From: Cephalotrichum gorgonifer
Lineage: Eukaryota; Ascomycota; Sordariomycetes; Microascales; Microascaceae
Assembly: GCA_900312665.1 (NCBI GenBank)
Contig: ONZQ02000006.1
Location: forward strand, 1,442,653 to 1,498,516
Direction of reading: 5' to 3'
Length of the DNA stretch: 55,864 bases
The notes under the pieces were generated by a model, which was not told the origin of the DNA, made no database searches, and saw only the letters and a list, made by a program, of their open reading frames with translations. This document shows, piece by piece, positions 1-11,036 of this stretch (the stretch's first letter is position 1; each line of letters begins with the position of its first letter). The position numbers and the translations under genes are program-made.

Positions 1-309
1 AACCTGGCGTCGACGTTTTGGAACCAGGGCCGGTGGCAGGAGGCAGAGAAGCTGTTTGTGGAGGTGATGGAGACCCGCAAGACGAAGCTCGGGGCGGACC
101 ATCCCTCTACGCTGACCAGCATGAACAACCTAGCGTTCACCTGGTACGGCCAAGGCCGACAAGTGGATGCCCTTTGTTTGATGCAAGACTGCGTCCACCT
201 CCGACAGAAGAAGTTAGGTCGCACCCATCCGCACACGCAGTCATCGGTTGAAGCACTGCAATTATGGCAGGCTAGTTGTCATGCAGTGGAGGATGGTTTG
301 GGGAGTTAG
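1..309 (+). CDS. C-terminal end of a TPR (kinesin-light-chain type) repeat protein, partial
   Basis: The reading frame is open from base 1 to a TAG at 307-309, so this is the 3' end of a gene that starts outside the window. The roughly 100 residues show two tetratricopeptide units of the kinesin-light-chain style: leucine/alanine-rich helices spaced by the G-x-DHPSTLTSMNNLA pattern, followed by a degenerate repeat around THPHTQSS. In fungi such repeats usually form the sensor end of NACHT or NB-ARC STAND proteins (NLR-like), but the nucleotide-binding part is not visible here, so that role is inference from the family. No intron is evident in this part. The sequence downstream of the stop is non-coding and runs into a transposon terminus. 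Confidence 0.75.
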   Translation, partial: NLASTFWNQGRWQEAEKLFVEVMETRKTKLGADHPSTLTSMNNLAFTWYGQGRQVDALCLMQDCVHLRQKKLGRTHPHTQSSVEALQLWQASCHAVEDGLGS

Positions 310-554
310 GGGCGCTCTTTAGGTTCCCTGTACAAATTTTCAGCTGTACTGGGCGGCAGCCCAACCTATTCTCACTACTCTCTGCATCTGGTGTCGGATG
401 AGGAACTTCACCTCGTCGGTGGAAAGGCCACCCCCATCCTGGTTCTGCCTAGTGATAGATTCACCTAAGTAATGGGCTGGCGCAAAGTTCAGCCAAGGAC
501 CAGACCGAATTTGAGGATATGGTAATGTCGTTTGGCCTGTTGACTGCATGGTTT

Positions 555-661
555 GTGCTTAAAGGGTATACTGTGTAATTTCTGTCTATAGTAACACGGT
601 GTGGGTCCCCTGAAAGAGAGAAGGTTATTGTGTGAAGAGGAAGGGACTTATGTTCAAGACC
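555..661 (+). repeat. Terminal segment of a Tc1/mariner-type element (second copy at 10935-11036)
   Basis: This ~105-bp stretch is alignable by eye with 10935-11036: both contain GTATACTGTGT, then a GTGTGG block, an AGA(G/C)AGAAGG block and finally GAGGAAGGGAC(T/A)TATGTTC. At 10.9 kb the same sequence lies just upstream of a decayed transposase helix-turn-helix region, which identifies it as the transposon's terminal inverted-repeat end. Here no transposase is attached on the left side, so it is a solitary end. Confidence 0.55.
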
Positions 662-688
662 AGTTATGGACATAAGTCCCTTCCTCTT
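635..688. repeat. Head-to-head inverted repeat of the Tc1-like terminus
   Basis: Arms 635-653 and 670-688 are perfectly complementary (AAGAGGAAGGGACTTATG plus one more pair) with a 16-base spacer. The right arm is the same terminal motif as the end at 555-661 but in the opposite orientation, so two element ends face each other. This could be two abutting insertions or the relic of an element that lost its interior. Confidence 0.7.
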
Positions 689-1546
689 GACAAATAAGTA
701 GTCTCTTTCTAAGTCTTGCTCGAGACTTTTAGGTACTTTTAAGTACATAGCATTGAGAAGTTTTCGGTCATATTATTATCATCAAATTGCCGCTTAGAGC
801 CAGAATTGCTGACTTTCAAAGGTACTCATCAGTACCCCCAAGTATGCATACTGAACAAAGAGATCGGTCGACCCACTACACAGTGCCCGTATGGGCAATC
901 GGTACCTTGCTACAGCTAAGTGCGAAACTGGCTTCCTGTTTGTCAAACTCTTTAAGGATGTTTGGGACGCACGGACCTCTTTAAACAGTGTATACTATGA
1001 CCTCCGCGCTTCGTTGAGGTCCACCCGGTATGGCTTATCGTAACAGGAGACCGGTCCCTGTAGGTCTGCGGAATGAACCTGCCGGATCATTGCGATCGAT
1101 AAAATTCCATGTTCTGGGTAGCACACATATTACAGCTTGAACCGTAAATTTCACAATGGTCTCGTATATCGACCCAGCTTCGTGGCGTCCGGCTAGACCC
1201 ATCCTTCGAATCAACATCGACGTTGACCTGCCCTATGGCCAGCAGCTGCTTCAAGACTAAACTACTGTTGGGCGAAGACAATGATAATGGAAATAGACGC
1301 TGCAACAACTTGCGCGAATGCAAGTGCGGTTCCCCAGCTGCCCCCTCCCCCCCTCCAGAGGACTACACAAAGCCAAATGAAGGCAATTCCAAACCAAGCA
1401 CAAGAGATTTTGAATGGCAATTCTATTCTCATTCGATCTTTCTGAAATCCCAGCACAAAGTGTAGGCCTCTCATCCGAACTGTTCCTTGGAATCCTTCAC
1501 GCGGAAGAGGCACCACGACTCGGTTCGGTCCCCTAACTAGGTCAGA

Positions 1547-2414
1547 CTATGATCGCTCCGGTGATGAGGGAGAGAGAGGGAGAGAGAGAGAGATGGAAGG
1601 AGTGGATGCTATTAAATACTTTATGTTGTAGATGCAACTCTCTTGTGCCAAGCCTTCCAACGTATGCAGCCCACTAGCTCTCGCCGGGGCCCGAGCACAG
1701 TCCTTTAGGCGCGACAGGAACAGAAGCCGGTTACGGCGCTGTTCTGCTTTCTCTGCGTCAACCCTGATACATGGCGGGGACCACTCCTCGTAATTAAAGG
1801 GGCAATCGCCACTGTGCTGATAGTCGTCGTAGCATATATGGTTAACATCAAAGGATGGACCGCTTGGATGCCTTGCTATGATCTTCTCGCACTCCTCTAA
1901 GACGTCGTCGAGTTTCACTGGATCTATCCGGATAGGATAGCGCCCATCCGGTTCGACAACACCGGAAAAGTGGAACTGCGATTTTAAACAACGTTAGGTC
2001 TCTCCACTAGCATGATGTGCTCAGCCTTACATTGACCTCTAGCACTTCAGTGATTCCGTAGTAAGGCAGCCATCTCTTCCACTGGCCCAAATACTGGTAG
2101 CATATGTCCACCAATCTCCGATAAATGTCGGTATCTGACTCGCAGGCATTGTCCCAAGGCATCACCTTCTCGTATATTGGTTTCGGACTGCCAGTAAAAA
2201 TCTCAGATTGCCCCACCACCCTGCGGGCCATCGCTGGTCGAAGACACGGCACGAGGGCAGCATATTGTCCCTGTCTAGGACTCTCTAGGCAGAGGAAGCA
2301 GCCTTGCCCTGCTCGATCATGAATGTCTGGCATGTTTTCGGTGACCTGTGGAAAAGCCCGAACATCGAGGCCAACCTGGCGTTCAACGTCATACCTGTAG
2401 CTGATAGAAGACAT
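1547..2414 (-). CDS. Uncharacterised two-exon protein (about 270 aa)
   Basis: Exon 1 runs 2414-2031 and exon 2 1975-1547; the 55-nt intron (1976-2030) begins GTAAGG and ends GCAG, and the frame is kept across it. The ATG at 2414 was chosen because the upstream part of the open frame is not protein-like. The product has a CFLCLE motif near residue 50 and a second-exon segment rich in charged helix (DAEKAEQRRNRLLFLSRL) preceded by an acidic/aromatic Cys-His region, loosely reminiscent of HNH-like or zinc-binding fungal proteins. I do not recognise the family. The last 25 residues are a serine/leucine low-complexity tail from a GAGA-type simple repeat, so the true end may be altered or involve another intron. 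Confidence 0.5.
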
Positions 2415-4420
2415 TTCTAGCGAAAGCTGTGAAATATTGGTTTGAAATGGGATGTGGTTTGTATGTATAATTTTGTGAAAAATAGATGGGCAAAAAGCTC
2501 TACGAAGGCAAGATCTAGGCATGCTGTGATGATGACGAAATGAGGGGTAGTGGGGACGCCCGGGGGTCTTGGGATGTTGGTACCAGGCGATTACAATGAG
2601 CCATGCTTGAGTGGGCGTCACTGCATGGCTTAAGATGACATCGGTACCTGCACAGGATAATTTACACACTATATTCATCCCCAGTAGTGACTTAGTCCAG
2701 AAATAATTCCAAGGTTAAATGCGGAAGCTGAACCTAGTTTTCATTGTGTACAAAAGCGACATTCCCTTCACCACGGGCTAAAATGCCAGCTTACTGGTGT
2801 TGCTATCTAGGTCACATGATTCGAATCATAGAATACCATGGAATATGGGGGAATTCTAAGGAGAGTCTGGAATGGGCCGTCTTGGGGAGGTGTCCCTTGT
2901 TGGTCATGGGACCATGTCGGCGAGCCCGTAGGACGCAGCTCGACAGCGAACCCACCAGAATCAACTCGACAGTGCGATTTATCAACAACGCAACCATAGA
3001 CCAGGATGAGAGCATATGCAACTGGCCAAGCGATGGGAGCGATCCTCAAAGCCCTGATTTGTCAAGCTCTGAGGATGAGGAATCTCAGTGTGCCACCCTA
3101 CCCCCCAGAAGCCGATTGAGACCTACCAGAAGTGCCTTAGCATTCGTACTATATGCTAACTGGGATTCAGAGTGGTTATATGATACCAAGCCAACTATAT
3201 ACTGGAATATAGAGTGGAAAATCTTCGTAAAGAACTGAGAACAAGCTAGTAAGTCTGAGCTGAACTTGTGGTCTCACCTTATAAGTTCTGGAAACACATC
3301 CTCTAATCGAAAGTAACTAAAGTAAGTATAAATAAGCCTTAGAAGAAGAAGGATACAAAATTTATCCTGTCTATAACTAACCATAAAACAGGAAAAATTC
3401 AGAAGTATTATCAAGAGGACATTAACTGGTCGTTCATCACAACATAGCTCCAGGAGTAGAGCAGGTTCCTGAACGACAGTAAGAAGATCACTATCACAGT
3501 TATATTCTATTACAAGATTACCAGTATAGATACTGGAATATCTAGAAGAGATAATATAACAGCTAACCAACTCACAGACTTGGAAGCCAGAACAACTAGT
3601 CAGGGTGAAGAGTATACATCAAAGAGGCATATAGATTGATAGAGTGTAGTGACCAGTTATATATAAAGGGATCTGACTACTACTAGCAGTACAAAGGAAA
3701 ACACTACCCCCTTCTCCCTCATCATATAAGAATACTTGTCAGATATTTACATACAGGGAAATCTCTAAAGGAATACAATGATATACCAGATGACTTTCAT
3801 CACCTGGTTCAAGATGACAACCACTAACAGGAAGAGAGGGAACTAAAAGAACAGGACAAACTACAATCACACAAGCAGAAGTAACAAGATTCAGACAGCT
3901 CATCATATAATATAAGGATGATCCCCTGCTTTTATATACTAGTCTACAGAACCACCTCAAACACCCCTTCAACCCCAAGGATGGTTTTCCTAACATCTCC
4001 TATTATAGAACTGAACCTACCTAGAGATAAAGTGGTCAGAGTATATAATAAATAGCAGCAGTCCTAAGTAAGTGCCAACGAATAGAAGCAACATTACAAT
4101 ATGGCACTAGAGTTGACTTTGGTATACAGCTTTAGTTTAAGTGTAATTACTGTTAACCAAGATAGGATACACTGTTTCTACCTTCAGTATAGGATACTGG
4201 ATAGCATTGTATAGTATTATGTTTATGATATAAAGGCATTTGTGACCTATCATAAGATGAACAACAGTATATGATAGATCTTTTCAAGTATAATAGGAAC
4301 TACATTCTTTCTCTCTCATCCCTTAATATGAATCTAGGCCTTCCTGAAGTACCCTCTTACAATCTTTTTGTCCTATCCTACAATACAAATCTGCATTTGT
4401 AAATATAACTTGAAGTTGCT
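2415..4420. other. Gene-free, partly AT-rich block
   Basis: From about 3200 to 4420 the DNA becomes visibly AT-rich with many TATA/TAAT runs and stops in all frames, unlike its GC-balanced neighbours. This is the usual appearance of an old, mutated transposon, possibly affected by repeat-induced point mutation. No ORF with a recognisable domain is present. It ends next to the DDE transposase scrap at 4421, of which it may be the eroded remainder. Confidence 0.45.
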
Positions 4421-4660
4421 CTATATGAGATGTTGGTCCTCAAGAGACGACTCTCTGATGCGGTTCTTGACTAAGCCGAACAGATACTCAATGGGGTTCA
4501 AGTCTGGCAAGTATGGCACTTGATATTCTATCCGTACGCCCGCCATAGTGAGCATCTCCTTGATCCTTGGAGAGAAGAAGTGGAACGAGGCGTTGTCCAT
4601 GAATATCACGGATCTTGGCTCAGGATATCTACCGCAGAATGGTGGCCTCAAACAGTTCTT
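4421..4660 (-). pseudogene. Tc1/mariner (IS630-type) DDE transposase, C-terminal fragment
   Basis: The fragment carries the second catalytic aspartate in a VIFMDNASFH context and the third acidic residue in the PYLPDLNPIEYLFGLVK motif, about 35 residues later, which is diagnostic of the DDE_3 / IS630-Tc1-mariner superfamily. The N-terminal DNA-binding region and first aspartate are absent here; a matching N-terminal part of this kind of transposase lies separately at 10007-10876. It has no start codon of its own, so it is a relic. It ends about 300 bp beyond the niiA stop on the same strand and may mark the edge of an insertion downstream of niiA. Confidence 0.7.
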
Positions 4661-4714
4661 CTAGCCTAATTCCTAAACTACGCTTGCCACAATGCCCTTC
4701 TAGCTAAGAAACTC

Positions 4715-7700
4715 CTACCAGCTGATCGAAGTAGTCGTAATCGCCTTGCGCATCACCTCCTCCGGCTTCCGGCCCCTCCGGCCCTTGTAGCACTTGCTAA
4801 GCTTCTGATCCAACCGCTCAAACGGATCCGAAGCCTCCTCCTTCCGCGTCTTCCACCGCGAAGTCCCCAACAGCACATCGAGCTCCTCGACCGGCGGAAG
4901 CTCCAGGTACACCCATCCATCCTCCCTCTCCTCCACAGGAAACGTGGCGATGTTCATAGATTCATCACTCGAGCAACGGCCCGGTTGCTCCCCGTTCAGG
5001 TCAAAGTTCCGCTTGTGATAAGGACATGACACCCAGTATTGCCCATTAGCTTCACCAACGAGCCCGTCCGATAGCACGAAGGCCCGCTTGTGGGGGCACA
5101 TCTGCTGTGTGGCGTAGTACTTGCCCTTCACCTTGAAGATAGCGAGCTGCGTGTCCCCGCGCTTCACATTCGCAGACGAGAAGCTGTTGAAGTGGCTCGC
5201 CTCTATCATCGGCTGCCACGTCAGGCTGGACCAGATGTGGTTCTTGAAGTCTTGGTTTGCCGGCGACTCCTTCGGCCAGTACGCCGGCCGCTTCTGCTCC
5301 CTCTCCGAGACGGTCTCCACTGTCTCTACGCCCTCGTCGGTGTTGCCGAACTGCCGGAAGGCCTTCTGCCGCTCGGGATCCTTTAGGATCTCGGTCCACT
5401 CGCAGAAGTAGCTGCTGACTAGCTCTTCCATTTGCTTTTCCATATCGGCACAGATGCCGAGCTTGTCATCGATGACGACCGCCTTTAGATAGTTGATTCC
5501 ACCTGGCAGGCCCTCGATCCATCGCGCCGTACGCTGGAGACGATCCGCGGTTCGGATGTAGAAGATGAGGTATCTGTCGAGCAGCGGGATGACCTCCTCT
5601 GGTGGGATATCTTTGGCGAGCAGTTCGGCATGGCGAGGCTTGGCGCCGCCATTGCCGCCGACGAAGATATTGTATCCCTTCTCCGTTGCGATCAAACCGA
5701 AACTAGAATGGTCTCGTTACTACCATGATCTGCCTGCGTGGGGTCCAGACGGAACTTACTCTTTGCTTTGGGCTTCAGCGCACTCGCGGATACATCCCGA
5801 CACGCCTCCCTTCAACTTATGCGGGGCGCGTATGCTCTTATACCGCTCTTCGACTCGGATCGCCATGCCGACACTGTCTCCTACGCCGTAGCGGCACCAG
5901 CTGGAGCCCACACAACTCTGAGTCTCATTAGCAAGATGAAATATCACAACCCCCGAGGCGGGCCAACGTACCTTGACGGTTCGCAACGCCTTAGCATAGG
6001 CGTGTCCACTCTCCAGTCCAGCATCCACGAGGTCCTTCCAAATAACAAGGAGGTCCTGCTTCTTTGCGCCGAACATATCGATTCTTTGGCCACCGGTAAT
6101 CTTGCAATAGAGTCCATATTTGTCCGCAACTGTGGCCATAGCCATCAGCTGCTTCGGGGTAATTTCGCCTCCGGCTACTCGAGGCACCACGGAGAAGGTT
6201 CCGTTTCGCTGGATGTTGGCGAGGAATCGGTCGTTTGTATCCTGCAGGTCATGATGGGGTTTTGATACGATGGGTTCATTGAATAAACTGGCTAGAATGG
6301 AACCGACCGTGGGTTTGCAGACCTCGCAACCAAGTGAGTCAGGGGTCTCGCCAACGTCCCACATGACTTCCTCGAATGTCTGAAGGCGCTTCACGGCAAC
6401 GATGTTGTATAAGTCCGCTCTCGAGTGCGCGAAGTGTTTGCAAACTTAAAGTGGTCAGCAATCAAAATACACTCGAAACCCTTCCGCACAGGGGCATGGA
6501 CGTACGGTTGTTAGAAAGATCTTGGCCCATCTCCTTCAGTGTGCTGCGAAGAATGCTCTGCACCAAAGGTACACACCCTCCACAGCCGGTGCCGGCCTTC
6601 GTACACTTCTTGAGTTCATCCAATGTCGTACATGTGCCGGCCTTGATGGGCGCAACGATGTCTCCCTTTGTTACGTTGTTGCAGGAGCACACCTGAGCCT
6701 CATCGGGCCTGGACGAGAGTTAGAAAGGGTTCCGAGCCAATTCCCCAGTGGTGCGACTTACAAATCAGTGCCGTCTTCTTCTCCATCCTTCTGGGCGCCT
6801 AGGATAAATTGACTAGGCGGCACATCCAAGGGCGTCTGATTTCGGACATTGAGGGTAAGTTTGGCGTAGTCGCGGGTATCCCCGATCATCATCCCGCCGA
6901 CCAAGAACTTGCCATCCTGGGTGAACAGATATTTCTTGTACACGGAGCCGAACGGGTCCTTGTAGGTGAGGGCCTTTATTGTGACTGGATGCTCGAGTTC
7001 ATCATTAGCTCCAGGCGGCGTGGGTGGCCCTTCAATCTTGGGGCCATCCCTGTCCGCGAAGAAGTCGCCAAAGCTGGCGACGTCCATTCCGAGAAGCTTC
7101 AGCTTGGTACTCATATCAGGGCGGTCAAATGTTCGCAGCTCCTGGAACCTGCCATCAGTCAGGTTAAACGAGAGCACACTGGCCATCTCCACACCGGGGC
7201 CGATGATGCCGAAGGTCTGGTTATTCCAGCTCGCGCAATCGCCGATCGCGTAAATGCCGGGCACAGATGTTTGCAGACTATAGGAATAGTATTAGAGCTG
7301 GCTTCTTAACCACGCAACGGCTACTTACTGCTCATCAATGGCAAATCCGCCTGTCCTCTCGCCGGTCTTTATCGCGGCCGAACGCGCCAGGTCGTCTCTC
7401 GCCCTCACGCCAATCTGCGGGCAAAATTAGTATCGCCATGGTCAAGTTAAAATTAAAAGGGGACATAGACGTACCGCAAAACAGACGGAGCTGCACTCTA
7501 TCCGCTCTCCATCTCCGAGGGTCACGCTGGTGACGTTATTGACATCGTTGACATTGATAGCAGCGATCCGTGTCGAGCACATGACGTCGAGGCCAAGGGC
7601 GCGAACACCCTCGCCGACAAGCTGGCCCGCGTCGACGTCTAATTGCCTCGCCATCAAATAGTCGCCCATCTCGATGATCTTCACCGAGGAATAGCACTCG

Positions 7701-8491
7701 AGGTCTCGCATGGCCTTGGCCGCCTCTAGACCGAGAAGACCACCTCCTACCGTGATGCCGACGGAGTCCCGATGCTCCCCAGCGAACTTGATGAGCTTTT
7801 GCAGATCGGCAATGGTCCGGTAGACGAAGACTCCGTTTGCGTCGTGGCCTGGGATGAATCTTGGCAGCACCGCGTCGGAGCCGGTGGCCAGGACCAGGAT
7901 GTCGTAAGGGACGTCATCGCCGGTGGAGGTCGAGACGTACTTGGCATCCGGGTGAATCTCCGTCACTCGCGTGTTGAGATGGTAGCTCAGGGAATTATCT
8001 TCGAAAGATGCATACTTGCAGCAAGAGGTTAGCTAAGAGTCCCAACTAATCCGAAATCACTCTCCGCAGATTCCGAAACTAGGGTTACATACCCATTCCT
8101 TCGGGTTCATATAGAGATTTTCCACAACATGGTGCTCAAAGAATGAAGTGAGGCCGACTCGGTTATACGCAAGGTGCGGCTCCTCGCCGATGACGACAAC
8201 GTTATACTCTCTCCGTTTGGCGTCGAGTTTCAGCAGCTTCTCTCTGGAAACAGCTTTAGCATATACGCATATCGGCAGCTATGGGTACAGCGGATCGTAC
8301 ATGAAAGACACGCCAACCATCCCCAAGCCGACCACGACGACACGCTTGCGGTGGTGCCCATCCTCTGCGTGGCCGTTCTCTGTAGGGTCATTCTCTGTGT
8401 GGTCGTTCTCTGCGTGACCACCCTCTGCGTGGCCATTCTGTTCGCGGCCGTTCGATAAGCCATTCGATGAGCCGTTCGATAAGCTCGCCAT
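4715..8491 (-). CDS. niiA: Assimilatory nitrite reductase [NAD(P)H], nine exons, about 1101 aa
   Basis: The enzyme reduces nitrite to ammonium in the cytosol with NAD(P)H. Exons, all joined in frame: 8491-8301, 8243-8093, 8014-7475, 7414-7329, 7277-6762, 6708-6506, 6444-5972, 5917-5760, 5702-4715; every intron (51-78 nt) is GT-AG. The sum is 3306 nt, close to the usual ~1100 aa. In order: a low-complexity His/Asn/Glu leader; FAD motif VVVVGLGMVG (51-60); second dinucleotide motif around GGGLLGLEAA; BFD-like [2Fe-2S] cysteines (CSCNN, GTGCGGC); siroheme/4Fe-4S cysteines C722, C728, C762 and C766; and a C-terminal Rieske domain with CPH (975-977) and CPYH (999-1002). No broken codon was seen. 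The gene stands alone: nitrate reductase and nitrate transporter genes, often linked in moulds, are not within the window. Confidence 0.95.
8363..8437 (-). repeat. 15-bp tandem repeat inside niiA exon 1
   Basis: Five consecutive 15-bp units (starts 8363, 8378, 8393, 8408, 8423) of the form CTCTGYGTGGYCRTT encode a five-residue repeat such as NGHAE/NDHTE in the leader upstream of the FAD domain. The unit length keeps the reading frame, so copy number could vary without disrupting the enzyme. Confidence 0.8.
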
Positions 8492-8595
8492 CTTGGATCA
8501 CTATCAGGCTCTCTTGTTTGACCCTGTCCTGAGCGACCGAAGGGGGTCTGTGAGGCTGAAAGAAGCACAAAATTAATTCCTAGTACAACGAATCT

Positions 8596-8665
8596 CGATA
8601 AGGGGCTCGGGAGAATAAGTTGATGCCAAGGAGGGTGTCCTTCAATGAGAGATAACGGGCGATAA
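8596..8665. promoter_or_regulatory. Cluster of three GATA sites upstream of niiA
   Basis: Three HGATAR-type hexamers, CGATAA (8596-8601), AGATAA (8650-8655) and CGATAA (8660-8665), lie 105-175 bp before the niiA ATG. In moulds, niiA is activated by the GATA factor AreA/Nit2 under nitrogen limitation together with the pathway factor NirA. The match to AreA sites is seen directly; that they act here is inferred. I did not find a convincing NirA site. Confidence 0.45.
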
Positions 8666-10006
8666 GCGACCATATAAGACGAGCACCCGATCGGCCACCC
8701 GAGATACGCCCCTAGAAGCGAGAAAAGGACCTTTCACTAAAAATACTGGGACACATCGGGGGCAATGTCCAACGGTCAGAGATGGTCATCCGAGGTCATC
8801 GAATGTTTCGGAACGGACCCGAGTGGATCATGGCATGCCATCTGCCCTTTCCGCGGAAATGCAGACCAATACGAGCGCCCGCTGAAGAACTGGTTTTTCC
8901 TCGGAATTCCCCGACATGGTGGGGTAATGCACGGCGGTTGCACCAGCGGCAAGGGCAGCTGTGGCGGGATGCCCCCACGTCCCGCTGATAAGGGCGACGC
9001 ACGAGCAAATCAGGGGGGTTTCTCGGTTAAACCGGTGACCCTCTTAATGCGATTCGACATTACCTTGCAGTGACGCCCAACTGAAATTTGTGCCATCGCA
9101 CGCAGCTCTGAACACGGCAGGGCATGTTATGTAAGAGTACATCGCCTATCTCCTTATCTCGATGCTTCACTGCCGCGGAGATGCTTCTCGCCTTTCTTCC
9201 TCCCGTCCCTGCTATAGGCATCGTGCACGCCTATTCGTACACGCTGCACGCACTGGACCACGGCATAATATTTTGTTCTTCTCGCGTTGTATTTTCCTTT
9301 ACATTGGGCATCACCTGCCGGCTGGTAATTACCTCGGCCCAGGCGAGCAAGGCAATGGGGTTTAGTAGGATGGTAGTGTTAGAGGAACTGCGGTTCATCC
9401 CGAGTTTGTCCGGTTAATACGGCACGGCCCGGGTGAAGGTAATGGCTCCGACGTTTCTGGTCGACTGGCGCGCTTATGAAGTGGAAGGGACGGGCGATGA
9501 GCACTCAGTTGAGGCAAGGAGGTATACGGTTGTCGTCTCTACTTGTATTGCCGTACCTGGAGGTCGGTGGGGAAGTGGACTGGGGGTGGTACCATGGACA
9601 GGGGTATCGGCGGCATGTCAAGACCCAATAGGAGCAGCCACAATACCGCTGACTACTGCATTCCTTTCGTTTATCGGTTGTGGGAGGAGAGTTGGCACGG
9701 CAATATTACAAAGCATGCATCAGAGCCGTTTACGGACCTTCTGTTCAGCAGACGGGGGGAATGGGCTTGAACACTGAAACTTGTGGACCAGGCAATAAAG
9801 AAGGCACCAACGACAGCAGAAAGCTTGAAAGGGGGGGAAGGCGGCGGGATACAATTGGCGGCAGCACCTAAGCACTCGAGGCGGCTGCATCTCGAGTGGT
9901 CCCTAAGATGATGCCTCTCAGTACAGCTCCAGCATATCGTCTGCCGCATCGTATACTATATCCTTCTTCTTTCTATTTTCTTCTCATGTCGTGTCATTTC
10001 ACAGCG
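8666..10006. other. Intergenic, no supported gene
   Basis: Upstream of niiA there is about 1.3 kb without a recognisable coding region. The short ORFs lack domains, introns and codon patterns like those of the neighbouring genes. A divergent nitrate reductase gene, expected here in many moulds, is not present. Confidence 0.5.
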
Positions 10007-11036
10007 TTAACTGTCATAGACATCCCAGCTTCGAGTCCGCGATAGTTTACTTTCCGCAGTTTCCGGATCCTCTTCGCTTGATGGGGAAAGTTGTCTCAGC
10101 GGTCTGATCTTGGAATCGACACGCGCAAGACCATCTTTGAAACTGGGCAGGCCTGATAGCAGCCTTTCGAGGAAGCCCTCAACCACCTGAACATCCGTAT
10201 TCTCTTCGTATACCTTGCAGTAGATTACTCCGTCCATAGTGTATGCTGGTAGCATTTAGACTCTCTTGCCTCAGTGGAATCGCTTGAACTGCACCGGAAT
10301 TACTCCTTTCGGAGCATAGCCCCATCCCAGTATTGCCAGGCCACAATCGCATCCGCTTTCATCGATGAATATCATTTACTCAGGCTTAAAATGCAATCAT
10401 CACTCTATATAATCGTTTCGGAGGGTCTGATTACATTCCTTAGTGATGTTCTGTGTGACCTTCTTGGTCCAGTCGCATCAGGATAGCTCTCGGCCTATTA
10501 TAACTCATGACAGAGTGACATTATATTATGTGAAGAAAAAATCAGCCATATCTTGTTGACTCATACAAGGGTTCTGCTCTAGCTGGTGCTTCAAAGCTAG
10601 CCACATATTTTCGGCTACTTCCCTAGGTCAACCCATCGTCTTTCGAGGAGTGTCAATCATGCCATGTTAAATGATGGTAAGTCGGGCGTACCGCACGGTT
10701 CGTATAGAGCAGGAAAAGAACATCACGATTTCCTTATCCGTGATAGCTGTTTTCCCCTGTAGCTTGCTGAGAATTATCTTTTCCAGCTTGCATCGCTGGG
10801 ATTTGGATAATTTCGGGTCCATCGTGGAGGATGAAAGGTTGAAGTTTGATTTGGGGCCTGGAATCTGGACGGACACCCGCCTTTATCTCAAAATCGGTAA
10901 CACAATGATCCGAGAGTCACCATTTCCGAGGGCTTGAGTATACTGTGTTAAGATTTATCTAAACGGCACTGTGTGGATTCCTCTTAAAGACAGAAGGATA
11001 TCATCGGAGGAGGAAGGGACATATGTTCGTAACTGT
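10007..11036 (-). pseudogene. Decayed Tc1/mariner-type transposase element, N-terminal part
   Basis: Read on the minus strand, the element starts with the terminal motif at about 11036-11008, then a helix-turn-helix segment (10876-10667) with the LSKSQRCKLEKIILSKL and SCSIRTVRYARL motifs of Tc1-type transposases. After several stops the frame still reads MIDTPRK and a second helical segment (about 10670-10540). A piece near 10255-10180 with the YTMDGVIYCKVYEENTDVQV motif follows, which belongs before the second catalytic aspartate. Beyond FLERLL the sequence no longer matches the family, so the catalytic C-terminus is missing. The fragment at 4421-4660 supplies that missing part in the same style, suggesting related copies. 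The element is clearly inactive. Confidence 0.65.

Larger units (their letters stand above)
310..1546. other. Intergenic, transposon terminus, no supported gene
   Basis: The stretch holds the transposon end and inverted repeat described separately. Short ORFs here include one on the minus strand (1262-1516) with a hydrophobic segment, but it has no recognisable domain and no convincing start, so I do not call it. I see nothing else. Confidence 0.4.

Noticed and set aside
5052..5411. ORFs overlapping niiA exon 9 on both strands
   Set aside because: They are shadows of the GC-rich coding exon; the Rieske reading frame explains the region.
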